64,000 nt of DNA from Strongylocentrotus droebachiensis (taxonomy: Eukaryota; Echinodermata; Echinoidea; Camarodonta; Strongylocentrotidae), in contig JAVYIG010006382.1 of assembly GCA_035222895.1 (NCBI GenBank), forward strand, positions 1 to 64,000, read 5' to 3'. The notes beneath the pieces were generated by a model. That model saw nothing but the letters and a program-made list of their open reading frames with translations. It had not been told where the DNA came from and searched no databases. Positions within the stretch are counted from its first letter, which is position 1; the number at the start of each line of letters is the position of its first letter. This document shows, in pieces, positions 13,557 through 25,512 of the stretch. The translations under genes were made by a program, and so were the position numbers.

Positions 13557-13903
13557 GGCACAGTGGAGTAAATCAGCTCGGAGGGGTTTTCGTCAACGGC
13601 CGTCCCCTGCCCGACTCTACCCGACAGAAGATAGTCGAGCTCGCACACAGCGGCGCCCGTCCCTGCGATATCTCCCGTATACTACAGGTTTCCAATGGCT
13701 GTGTCTCGAAGATACTAGGCCGCTACTACGAGACAGGGAGCATACGACCCCGGGCCATCGGGGGGAGTAAGCCTCGGGTAGCTACCCCTCATGTTGTGAC
13801 GCGGATTGCCCACTACAAGAGGGAATGTCCGTCAATATTCGCATGGGAGATCAGGGACCGGCTACTCGCCGAAAAGATATGCAACCAAGAAAATATTCCA
13901 AGT
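13557..13903 (+). CDS. pax6: Pax6 exon: most of the paired domain (partial gene)
   Basis: This exon encodes about 116 residues, starting with the split Gly codon before [15 protein letters not shown] and ending ...NIPS. It holds the N-terminal PAI subdomain, the linker and most of the RED subdomain, which together contact DNA. Ile, Gln and Asn in '[10 protein letters not shown]' are the three residues (42, 44, 47) that separate Pax6 from Pax2/5/8. As I recall the human protein, the first 75 or so residues are identical; changes cluster in RED ([24 protein letters not shown]). The acceptor is 'ttcttttcatag' and the donor is AGT|GTAAGT. The exon enters in phase 1 and leaves in phase 0. Its 347 nt equal human PAX6 exons 5 plus 6 (131+216), so it is one fused exon. 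It is far more GC-rich than the surrounding introns. The open frame runs back to an ATG at 13517 inside the intron, which I reject as a start. Confidence 0.97.
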
Positions 13904-15747
13904 GTAAGTTGATGTGAAGATATATAGTTACCATCAGGCAAATAATAGCTGTTGCTTACTGATTTGATTTGCTTTCCTCTCTCGATGTAAAGATGTATTC
14001 TAGGAGCACAGCAGATACTAAAAAGCACTTAGCAAGTTCAAATAATGCAAATCTTTCAATTTTTTTCAATTTCTCTATTTCAGATTTTAATTGAAATACT
14101 TGAGAGAAACAAGCACAGGACTATTCATGCACTGTGGCGTTTGTTCAACTCATAACTACTATAGAACCTACTTTTCTTATAGAAAACAAAACGAAATACT
14201 AAAAAACAGCAAAATTATATTCCCTTACGCGTTTAAGTTATAGCTTATATTTGTCGGATTTTTGTTGCAAATTGAAATATATCACTGGTATACGCTGGTA
14301 TTCAGATTATATTTAAATTTCTTTCTTTCTTTCCTTTTAAATAATCTTTAAGGGATACTTTTTAAATTATAAGTAAAGATGTCGTCAATATGCTGGTCGC
14401 TTAATTTAGAATGAGAAGTGATTTTTAACTCCATTTCACAACTAAAATTATACATCTAGGATTACAGGTTTCTTACGAATGTACGTCATGTTAGATCCAC
14501 TTTCCTCCTCATAATGACAGTTTTTTACTTCGTATTTGCTAAATATATCTTTGTCATAACAATACCCTTTTCCATTATGATAATCCTGAATTTATACTAC
14601 AATTTATGCCCGTGCTAGCAAGGGAATTAATTTTAAAGAGTAAACATTTCCACTGGGCACAGCTATCAAATGCACATTGATATTGTGATCAATACAAATC
14701 TAACCACGTACCCATAAACACAAACTTTTAAGTTTCCTCCTTCACCTTCATCTATACGAGATATATAAAAATGATCTCATTTCTTGACAGAATGCAGGCA
14801 TGATATATATTTTTGATAAGAAAGTGGTATTTTGGGATCAAAGCATAGATTCTTCATGATTTGACGTAAATGGGAGAAAAACAGACAGAAATCATCTTCA
14901 TTAGTTAATGTAATATTTTTCTTGAATTTGCCTTAAATAATTTACTCAATATGATTCGATGAAGATGGGAAGAAACAGACGGAAAGAGTCTTCATTATTT
15001 ACTGCAATATTTTTAAAATATATTTATGGATTTTGGGCCACAATAATATTATAACATATTTCTCATAATTGCGCCAGGAGTATCAATCATGACCGCCATT
15101 TTGCATTACAAATGATCACAAATATTATTGTAATTATCATGGGTATCATGAATACTGTTATTATTATGATTATCATATCATAAAGACTATTATCGTTATT
15201 ATTATTACTACTAATACACATCGAAATATGATTTGAAGAATATCGTAGCATCTAAGTTTTGCCTTATAATACGACTGCGATGAAGAAACTGAAAATATTC
15301 TACACTGAAGAAACAACATTTTCTTTTTTCAAGGTTTAATATTACTTCGATATTTTTCTTTTGTCTTGTGAATAAGACAAAGATGCGATTATTCTGTAAA
15401 TACTGATTATATAGATCAAACGTTACAGAAGTAACTACTAACCCCATCCTTATTGGAGCCGTCGCACCCTTATTCCTTTTTTTACTCATTCTTCTTTTTA
15501 TTCTTCCTCTTCTTGTTTTTGTACTTCTTCTTGTTATTCTTATTCTACTTCCACCTCTTCTTCTTCCTCTTGTTCTGCTTCTTCCCTTGTTTCCTTTGAT
15601 CAAGGCAGAGCGCCATGATTTCAGTACGTGTATCCGTTCTCAGATTAACCAAAAATATATATATGAGAAATAGAGAAGAAAGAAAAAAAATCGATAATTC
15701 AAACAAGGGGGGCTTCATTGATTTATCTTGGTTTCTACAAAAAAATG

Positions 15748-15905
15748 AAGCACATGCGTTCATGCACACGCACACATACGCACACTCTCCCATGTTCTTA
15801 CACATTTATTTTAGGCACAGGATCACGCACACGCACGCACCCACATGTTCTGGCACAGTTAGTATGAGCACACGATCACGCACACTCCCACACTCACATG
15901 TTCAA
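15748..15905. repeat. Degenerate CA-rich tandem repeat
   Basis: CA/CG dinucleotides embedded in a longer degenerate unit: 'gatcacgcacac' followed by 'cccacatgttctggcacagt' recurs as 'gatcacgcacactcccacac' with 'acatgttc'. It is non-coding. Confidence 0.7.
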
Positions 15906-15907
15906 TC

Positions 15908-16060
15908 TCACACAGTGAATTTATTTTGAAGAAATAGATCATGTCATTCAAATATACCGATGACGTAATGCGGTTTACTCATTTCACACAGTGAATTTAC
16001 TTTGAAGAAATCAGATCAATGTCATTCATATTTACGCTGATGACGTAATTCGGTTTACTC
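15908..16060. repeat. 76-bp tandem duplication carrying TGACGTAAT
   Basis: Two adjacent copies (15908-15983 and 15984-16060) share 'tcacacagtgaattta', 'ttgaagaaat', 'tgatgacgtaat' or its near match, and 'cggtttactc'. Each copy holds a CRE/bZIP-like TGACGTAAT. A few substitutions separate them, so the duplication is not brand new. Confidence 0.85.
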
Positions 16061-16499
16061 TATTCAGAATTTACATTCACTTTACTCATGACATTGTGAA
16101 CATGAGCTAATGAAGCAAGGAAATTAGTTTCTTCCGAAACTTTGTTATTATCAGTGTTTATGGAGGGGGAAGTCGAAATATTATTCCAAATGAAGGTATT
16201 CTTCAACCGATTGTTAATTGAATCACTCGACTGTAGTCTTGGTGATTTTTAAAGTGACGTCAAACATCTTGTCTTTTGGATCAAATCTCAGCCATGCCAT
16301 GTAAGATACATGCCTAACCTTGGTTACCGACATCCAAATATCATACCCTTTTAGCTTCGATGTGACTGGAATGATGACCTTTTAGAAGTCACGATAAAAG
16401 GCCCACGGCATCAAAATACTTGCCATGTATGACTTGTATTTCCACCCTTTCTCCATCCCATCAACTCGTCTCTTTCACTCGTTTACATGAAGAAATACC

Positions 16500-16690
16500 A
16501 CGAGAAGGGGGTTAACAAAAAGTGCAGAAGCGCGTGCGTGCAAAGGTAGCGGATGGCTGGGAACGTAGCCTCTGGTTTAAATCAATACATTGTCCGTAAA
16601 CCAACAACTGGGTTGCATAAAACAGGCGGCTCGAAGCGCCTATACCTCGATCGGTAAGGCTGGCAAGATGCCGTACTGCAAAGATACATT
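16500..16690. other. GC-richer intronic patch
   Basis: A non-repetitive patch with more CpG than its flanks ('aagcgcgtgcgtgcaaagg', 'ggcggctcgaagcgcc', 'cctcgatcggtaagg'). There is no convincing coding frame. It is a possible regulatory element inside the first recognised intron. Confidence 0.2.
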
Positions 16691-19284
16691 TTTTTTTAAA
16701 GAAAAAGAGAGGGAAAAAACGTTGCAAGACTTCCTTTTGACTCAAACTGTGGGATGTGTTTGTCACAAGAGAAAATGCATGCAACTCCATGACATTTGCA
16801 TTTTAGTCACTAACCTATACATTCAATATTCACCCTACAATAGCTGAGTTGATTCTATTCAAAGTTATATATGTCAGCAAAAATTCAATTTTTCACAATT
16901 ATTACGATTTAATCATGTAGAGGCGCGGTTAAAGGATATCGACATTTTACAACATTTTCTGTTGAACATCAGTACAAAATTATTAGAAAGCATATATATG
17001 AATGAATTATAGAAGGCTTTGTCTTATTTCATTTAAATTGTGTAATATTGCTGGTCGCATACTGCAAAAACAAAATTATATTAGTAATAATAACTTTCTT
17101 TGCCATTAAACTGTTATTATTTTATGATACTCAATGATTGCGAGATGGGGATTTACGACTTCTAGAAACAATTACATTGAATTTTACATGAAAAGAATGA
17201 AAAGAGGGGAACATTGAATGAATTGCAATAAAATGTATGTTATGTTATAGAAGAATATAAGTGATATTGAGAATAATTATATTTAAATCTTTTTGTATAT
17301 CTCATAAAGGAAAGTGATTTAGCATATGAAGCGCTCGTTACTTGTCCTCCAAACTCCATATGTCTTCAGTATCGTGCAGGCAATTTGTACAATGTTGGCT
17401 TTCTCTTTCTCTGCGAGTCTGGTCGATGTCTATAGACGGCGGTAGCTATGAATACGATAGCATCAACACGAACTCGAAGAAACAAAAGGAAGATTCCTAC
17501 ACGAATCTCTTCCATTTTGTACTTTCATTTTCCTCGGAAAACAGGCGGTTCTTTCAAATGGATTGAGACACGAATTTACTGAGATAATGATGATAAACAT
17601 CCAGCTTTAGATAGATATTATTAATAACCACCGTATCTTACTGAAAGGATCCCATTCTCATAATGATTTGGGATTGTAAGAATTTTGTTTCTTCTCTTTT
17701 CTACAGAAATTTGTATATAATGTTTACCTAAGGTTTGCAATGAAACGGTAGTGACAAAAACTCAAATTTCCGCCCGAAAACCAACAAGAATAACAGAAGC
17801 GACGGGCGATCTCGTGTTGTATGGAATAATAAGCCTCAGCGAAGCCAAACGTGGCAGATTTTCAACTTCGATTCGGTCAAGGTTTAACAGTTTTGTGCTC
17901 CATACCTTTTTCCCCTCCTTCTTTTCAGGTATTCATTTGTCTTTCATCTATTTTGTTTAGTTTTGCATTTCCAAAAGAAAGCTTTTCTGGCCAGAATCCT
18001 GAGGTTTGTGGTTCTCTATCATTTCGTTTCCTTGGTCTCTACTTAATTATTTGCATCTCTCATTTTCTCTCCTTGATTTCTTTTCGGTTATTCATCTGCC
18101 TTTCCTTTTTTTGTTTTCTTTTTTGTATTTCACTCAGAAAGGTCTTTTGGTCAGAGACTGTAAGTTCGTGTTTTTTGTATCATTTCATTCCCCTGTTCCT
18201 CACTTAAGTTTTTGTATCTCTTGTTCTTAATCAACCTCATGGTCAGCAATTCCAAGGATATTTACTGTTTCAATTAAATTCCACTCATCTATGGTCTGTG
18301 ATATTGCTTATGGCATTATAAAGGTTCATCACGACGAATACTTTCTCAGAAAAGACGTTTGGAAGTTAAAGAAGGGGTGGAGAAGGATAAAATAACCATA
18401 ATGGAAACATTTCTGAAACATGTAGACAATGCAGAATATTGTAAGTGACAGAACAATTGAGAGGGAGAGAATAAGAAATAAAATTCAACTTTGGCTGGAG
18501 GTTTAACGCCTTTTAATAATTTTCAAAAATTAATGCCGTGTTGTGTTTCGCGAAGTCACTTTCGATACACAAATTAAACTTTTTTTTTATAAAGGACGTG
18601 AAATGCAAGGCTTCATGCGACGAACAAATGGAATTATAGGTATACGGATATAAAGGATATTCTGTCAGGAAAGGCAGTGTCGAAATTGCTTCTTTTTTTT
18701 ATTCTTTTTTTTTAAGGTTTATATTATCGTACCCATTTTTTATTTTCCTTATTTTGTTAAAGCTTGCTTTCGTTTTTAACATAAACGAATATCATGTTAA
18801 CCGGTGGGCAGCATCTATTTTGGTAACAATATTTTCCATTATATTGTGTAAGTAAATTGATATGTTTCATTCTGGGTATTGAATTCAATATCCCTAATAA
18901 ACATCGCATAGTTATCAACATAGAATATTTGACCCAAAAGACTATTTAAGAAGGGCCACAGAGACAATTTTTCGTGACATTTTATCATTATATTTCTATA
19001 TTTTAATACCAAATATTTTGTTAGGCTCACCCCCATATGGTTGTTTCCTTCAAGAACATGTCATCGACAATTTCAAGCCAAATTTGTTTAACTAATGCGA
19101 CACGGAAGAAAAAGATGTTTAAATAACTTCGTTCATGTTCCAAATAACACTGATCTCATTTAAAAGTGTCTAAGTTTTCCAACATATTAGCTAGCTAAAA
19201 AGGCTTGGAAACATAGCAGTAACCGATGCTTCTATAAGCCCTCAAGCGCAAGTCTCAAGCTATGACTAGACGCAGGGGGGGGGG

Positions 19285-19431
19285 GGGCGATTCACAAAAC
19301 TTGTCATTAGTGACAAGTGACAGTTTTTGTTATAAGCTATACTGAAATCATTGCTTCTGATTGGTTATCAGCAGATTTGTCACTGATTTTAGTCATATGT
19401 CATTGAAAAAAAGCTTTGTGAAACAGGTCCC
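19285..19431 (+). mobile_element. MITE family A, copy 1
   Basis: About 147 bp, matching the copies at 27309, 30430 and 62142: 'ttcacaaaacttgtcattag', 'gacagtttttgttataagct', 'gcttctgattggttatcagc', then 'aagctttgtgaaac'. The ends form imperfect inverted repeats of the type GTTTCACAAA.../...TTTGTGAAAC, and there are internal inverted GTCA..TGAC motifs. No coding capacity, so a non-autonomous DNA transposon. A G13 run abuts the left end. Confidence 0.85.
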
Positions 19432-20477
19432 TGTTGTTTCACATCATATCAAGATAACTTTTATGTTTTCTTTTTAATATTTTTTAAATTTTAAATTGAG
19501 ACATAAAACTCTTGGAATTACTGTATCAATAGAAGTATATCTGGTAGTAATTTCAGAAGATCTACTTTCTTAGAATAATTCGATTCGGGAACTTCATCTG
19601 CTTATTTTGTTTCCTTCTTCTTCACAAATGGTATTTCTTTCTCACAAGCTGTGTACGTGGATTTTATAAAGGAGACGCCGATACTCATTATGGTACCAGC
19701 TCGTAATTCCTTATCTGTTTGTATGAGTGTTTATCAAATAATTCAATTTGAGCCCTGCGATGATAATCTGTACCGAAGAAACAGCAAAATGATGATGGTT
19801 TTGAGATGAGCACGAACTTGTCTTAACGCAGACGACACAGGGGTTACTTTATTTCATTTACATTTTTCCCGCGAAGCGGTGGCGCCACGCGTGCTGTTCG
19901 CAGGCAGCGCTAAATTTGCGAGGAGCAGCGGAGGGCTACAGCCCTAGTTTCGCTGATTCCCCTAATTCTACACTGCACCGGTCTTTTCTTTTGCTTTTCC
20001 TGGGAGGAACTCATCTCCAATTTTTTGATGACTCTGATTAATAGGGCACAGGAAAATATCTTTGACCATCCTCTTTCTTTTTTTCTTTTATCCCCTCCTC
20101 TTTGCTCTGAAAGTAGAGGTAAAATTGTTAGATATAAAACCAGCGGGAGATTCGGATTGGGAGGCAGACATTCGAATCTGTTGCCAATTAAACAGAATCT
20201 CGAAATTTCCAGTTCAGAAAGGAACAAAAATAAAGAGTAGAGTTAAAATGGCTGAGGTACTGCTCTTGAATAGGTTTTCATTCATCGAAAGAAAAGCATA
20301 AATCTGTTTTAATGATTTAAAGCATCATAAAGCTTACCTGATAACGTGTGCAAGCTAGCGGAAAGTTTTTCTTTGTTGGATCGCTATGTACCCTCCAATA
20401 CCATATTTGTGATTGATCCTGCTCCTATTCTATTCTGTGTCTGTTGTGTTCGTTTAAGGTTTATGGTTAATTAGTTT

Positions 20478-20545
20478 TTTTACCTGACTGCTAAGAAAGC
20501 AAGTATCTGCCTGTAAGTAAACAACCAGAGGACCGACTTCTAGAC
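20478..20545 (+). repeat. Fragment of tRNA-SINE-like family B
   Basis: Contains 'acctgactgctaagaaagca' and 'ctgtaagtaaacaaccag', matching the better copy at 52010-52200. Only the central part is retained. Confidence 0.55.
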
Positions 20546-21129
20546 TACATAGCGTCCCAAATTTGAAGAAATAGGACATTTCGTCTTCTTTTGTAAACAT
20601 TTATTATTTTGTGCTATAGAAAAGAATGTTGTAACTGTAACGCGAACAAAAAATGAGATGCGAATAAGGGGATATGCCGATATGGGACAGGTAATGTTTA
20701 TTTTTCCTCCGTAGTTCAGAGACATATTGAAGAATTTTCGAAGGAAAAACTGACATTTGAAGGGGGAAAATATGACAGTTTGAATCCCTTCAATTTTTTT
20801 CAGAACAAGTCCTTCATGTAAGTTGTTATAATTCTCTTTGGAGAAATGCAGAATTACAGATTGCAGTGACTTTCAAATTAGATCACATGATAGAGCTTTG
20901 TCTAAGTTCAAGTATAAAGGCCTACCTCTCAAACTTGAAACATCCGTTGAGTAAATTACTGTTTGTAGTGATTTTACGGGATAATAACATAATGTTTTCA
21001 GAGTGAAAATAAATTTAAGTCTCCTGAGAACTTTTAAGTCCTTGGGCAATAGCGAAGAAGGAATAGTTTGTAGAACAAAAGTGGATAGAGTTGTAGAAAA
21101 GAGAAGATTATGAGCAAGTGGTTAAAAAG

Positions 21130-21480
21130 AGAGACCTGGGACTATATAGGGTGCGACTCGACAGAAAAGTACAGGCAAACCCGAGCAAGGTCTTCGTGTT
21201 TTCTTTTTCTACACTATTCAAGGTCATGGTGCGCTTGTCAAATCCAACACGCCGATCACCAGCGGCCCGTCGGGTCTTTTCTCGCGGGCCAGTCACCCGC
21301 GTAATTGCTCTCTTGTTGTGCCGCTCTCCTCCCCGCGGGGCGCTGCATCACCCAGTACCCACCGGTGTTCCTTGTACTATGGTGGGCTACGAAAATGCGA
21401 CCTCTTTTGTGAGCCCCAAATAGAAAATGGCGGCCTACCCTTGCTCCTGAGTCCTGAATACGGGACAGACCTACCGCGTT
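21130..21480 (+). promoter_or_regulatory. Intronic CpG-rich block with TATA and YY1 motifs, possible internal promoter
   Basis: A roughly 350-bp island is markedly enriched in G+C and CpG ('cccgtcgggtcttttctcgc', 'ctccccgcggggcgctgc') within a very AT-rich intron. A TATA-like CTATATAGG lies at 21142-21150 near its left edge, and a perfect YY1-type AAAATGGCGGC at 21424-21434 near its right edge. YY1 sites of this form usually mark promoters. Open frames up to 101 codons cross it but match no family I know. It could be an internal Pax6 promoter, a promoter for an unannotated transcript or an enhancer. Confidence 0.3.
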
Positions 21481-22680
21481 CTTTAATTCTCTTCACCTCA
21501 ATTCTCATCCTCCCCTCTAAAAAGTATTTTAGGGTCTCTTTGCTTTTATTTATCGTTCGTAAACCCTCTTGTTTATGTCGATCTCATTTAAAAAATAAAG
21601 CGTGGGCATAACTTCTTAGAACGTATAGGAGGACCAGAAGAAAGAAACTTTTTTAAAGAAAAAAAAATCTGGTGATGTATAGAAATTCTGTGATAAAAGC
21701 ACGCACCGGACGTGTTTTTGTAAAGATGTTTTTATCGTTCGAAGTTCATAGGAAATCCATTAATAGGCTTCGCTGTTTCTTTTCAAAATAAATTTGTAAG
21801 AAGTTCGTGTGAGCTACACCGTCATATGGTTCTAATTCTCCACTCCTTTGTAGATTTATCTCCAAAAAGAACTGACGATTTCAGTTTTATTTCATTAAGC
21901 TACTTCGCAACAACTTCATACAGATGTTATCTGAGTTTTAGTCTATGGAATGTGATGGATTTGAAAAAAGGAATACGCCAGATATAATTATATGGAAGGA
22001 AAATGCTACATTCCTTCTAAAAATGTTTTGTAACTACTTAAGGATCCAGGTGTAGAAACCAAGTATCTGTATAGGGGCCAGACCACGAAATGTTTTAACT
22101 TTTAATTTTCAAGGTTATTTTTTACATCATCTCTAATAGCACATCAATTATGAAATACGCATATTCTATACATGGTAAAAGTCACAAACACTTTTTATAA
22201 TATTCACAAAAGTTGGCACCTTCTATCTGTGTGGTATTACCAAGCGTAAATGCACCCTTATAGTAACAAATTTGTTGGCTTTTGATCTAACAAATAACCG
22301 TTTATTTATAACTTTCAATATCCAAGATGGTTTATGAATTTGGCTTTTTTAATCGACAATATTACTAAATATAATATATATAAACTTGGTAAAGCTTTTG
22401 TTTCTAATTATTTAGCAGTTAGTGATGGATGTATTATAAGAATGAATACTCAATTTGTATAGAAAGTGCACCAATTAACGCTCTTCTTTTGGGGGATAGG
22501 GATGATTGCCTTGTTTCCCTGAGAAACTCTTAAAAATGTAAATATTTTGAAAAAAGCCAAAGAATTATTAATTGTCTTCATAAAGCACATTTAGCACTTA
22601 GAGTTAATTTTTGAGCGAAAATGATATTATTCTTTGAAATTGATTCCATCATCTAGATTTGCTCATTTTCAACATATCTA

Positions 22681-22880
22681 TAATAATAATAATGCTCAGT
22701 TTTTATATAGCGCTTATTAGAATCACTAAGCACTTCCAAACTTGGAGATTATTACCCCGGCTTTAGCTGTATACTGCCATTGCGGCGCTCTAGCATTTCA
22801 AGGAATTAATTCCTGCCAGGTACCCATTAACATCACCCGGGTTGAGTGTGGCAAATGTAGATCAATGGCATCCAAGACAT
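22681..22880 (-). mobile_element. tRNA-derived SINE family C, head-truncated
   Basis: On the + strand it starts with the (TAA)n tail, then 'tttttatatagcgcttatta' and 'aaggaattaattcctgccag', then 'gtacccattaacatcac' and 'gagtgtggcaaatgtagatc'. It aligns with the fuller copies at 34697 and 25232 but lacks the tRNA-like head. Confidence 0.7.
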
Positions 22881-24250
22881 GTAAAATAATCATCCATTAT
22901 TGTATCATTTTTTGTCCATACTCCTGTCCTACTACCAATGTGGTGTGTATACATAGCTGAATAGCAAGCCGAGGTCTGGGGTTTACCATATAGCTAGGGT
23001 CCACGGTACAGCGAACCACGGGTGTTTTATTTGACGCCTTTCAGGGTTAGCATTACAGGCGGTTGTAATTGGACTCATAAAGAAACGGAAAATCATGCCG
23101 AAATGAAGAGAAATTATGTGCATCTTGTTCCATTCCTATACAGGAATAAACGGTGCAGAACGCAGGATGGTTTGCTCCCGTATAAAGCCTACATCAGCCA
23201 ATGTTTCTGGCTTAAGTCTGGTGAAAATTAGGAAACATGATAAATTTCTTACATTAAGAGGAGGGAATTCAGTAGCAGATACTTCATTGTATAAATGTAT
23301 ATCTAGATATTTAAAACGATACTGAAATCTTAATGAGTAATGATAAAGTAATATTCTTATATAACTTGTTTTAATTGCCTTTGCCTCTTTCCGTTTCTAT
23401 AAAAAGGACTTGGTGAAACAAACTCAAAGCGCAAATCGTAAATTCTCCTTACCCAACCTCAGGAAATTATGCCTGGAATTATCCACAACGGTTGTGCTTA
23501 AAAGCCTGACATTGAATGTTCATATTCTCGGGATACTTTACTAAATCGTCATGCAGTCTCCAAGTATATATGGCAACATGCAAACCAAACAGTGTGGTAT
23601 TTCTACGTTTTAGAAATTCTATAATATTATGATTTCATTATTGACTCAGGTTGTATATACTTTTGACTACGTCGGTATTTCAATTGCATCGTTGGGTTGC
23701 TTCATTTTCAAATCTCTCTTTACGTCTTTTAATTTTTACTTTCTCGCGAAATGGGGTATACATCGCGTTTGAATACGACCCATGACAGTTCGATTTAACG
23801 TCGAGACTGTTAATAGAAATTGATTTTTCCCGTTATTTTGAATTTCCAGTTTTCCTTTAGTTTTTAATGGAAAGTGACCATGCATACAGAGACGGTGAGT
23901 CTTTTGATGACGATACAAGCGGGAATGTCGAGCGCAATCGAATTTGGAAAAAGCGCCATTATAGTATCGTCAACAAGGTTAGGACAATTTGGAGAAGAAC
24001 GGTCTACTCTCAAAAAGCACAAATGGACCACGTTGCAGCAAGAATAAATACAAACATAAGATGCTTTCTACTGTCATTCGGGTGCGAGACATGAACATGC
24101 ACAGGGGAATATGCTACGCCAGGCCTTTGGGCGAGACAGACCGTTGCCGTCCCGTCTCGCGTCTAGACCGCGCAGTTTTAGTCAAAACACTAAGCTGCAT
24201 TCCCGTCTCGAATGCCAACCAAAACAACTCATTGTGCTGCTGCTTTTAAA

Positions 24251-24330
24251 CGAAAGAGAGAGGGAGAGAGAGGGAGGGAGGAAGACAGAGAGGGAGGGAG
24301 GAAGAGGAAGAGAGAGATACAGGGATGGAG
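24251..24330. repeat. (GAGAGG)n purine-rich repeat
   Basis: A purine-only tract of GAGA, GGGA and GGAA units about 80 bp long. Open frames on both strands through it are repeat artefacts. Confidence 0.9.
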
Positions 24331-25231
24331 AGCAAAGGAAAGGAAGCATATATTGACTCGTATAAGACGAATCCGATGACCATCTGCTTTCTTTCGAAAT
24401 CCAGGCTCCCCCTCTAAAAACATCAAGCAAAGTGACGCATTGTAATAACATGGAAATCAATAAACAGGCTGGAGTAATGAGTCTAGATGAGTCTTCCCCG
24501 AATCGGACGGGATAAAAGTATGGAACGCCACTCCTTGACGTCGATGCCTATTATATATTAAATAAACAACGCGTTAATGATATCGCTGGAATCTCCACAG
24601 AAATCGAAGAAACCATTTTTTCCTCCCATATAATTATACCACTTCCCATAATACAATGGTCATACAAGGTCCCCGAAGCCTTTGAATTATTTTCATTGTT
24701 CGAAAAGGAATTTTAGACTTTAGCAAATGGCCTCATTATCCAGGAAAATGTTTGTGTTATCGTCAAATAATACACGGTTATTGCTGTAAGTTGGGTCATG
24801 GAAACGTAGTAAGAATTAACTATAAAATATACAATTTATCTATCCTGACGTTAATCACCGTGAGAAAAGATGGCACCTAAATAAATAGATATCGCTCCAA
24901 TAGTCCCATTCTTCTTTAATTTTAATGGATTCTCAAAATAGTCCTAAAAGCTTTAAAACAGTTGATATGTATATATTATATCTTCCTGTTGTATCAACAG
25001 TTGTGCTGCTCCCTCGTGTAAATTAATTTGTACTCATATTTTTAAAAGGTGAAGCTAAATCTGTTCAATTAAAGTCATAATGTTCACTTTCCCCATTCCT
25101 CTGTATACTATGTCTCCAATGTTTTACGGCGGATTTTCCCTTTAATAAACCACTATCTCTCTCTCCTCTGGTATTCTTCTGCGACATAATGATTATAATA
25201 TAGTATCTCAAAACTATAAATAAGGTGTAGA

Positions 25232-25512
25232 GTTGTCGTTGGCCAGTAGATACGTCGTCGGACTGTGGATCACATGGTTTGCGATTCGAGACCCACCACG
25301 GCACTCATACCTTTCGCAAGACATTAATCTACATTGCCACTTTTCCACTGAGATATTAAATGGGTACCGGTAAGAAGGAATTCCGTGGATGATGCGAACA
25401 CCGATATCTGCAGCCTTGAAGAGCCGGAGTAACACTGGAGCGTCTTGAGAACCTTTGTAGAAGGATATGTACGCCATAAATATATCCAATATTAATACTA
25501 TTATTATTATTC
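25232..25512 (+). mobile_element. tRNA-derived SINE family C, near full length
   Basis: The tRNA-like head at the left ('ccagtagatacgtcgtcgga' as the A-box region, 'gcgattcgagaccc' as the B box) is followed by 'cggcactcatacctttcgca', the body ('aatgggtaccggtaagaagg', 'aattccgtggatgatgcg') and an (ATT)n tail at the right. It is the reverse complement of the element at 34697-34975. RNA polymerase III-type SINEs need a partner LINE to move; none is present in the window. Confidence 0.8.

Noticed and set aside
15211-15603. 130-codon minus-strand Arg/Lys-rich frame resembling a basic protein
   Set aside because: The basic part is a translation of TTC/CTT repeats; no homology recognised.
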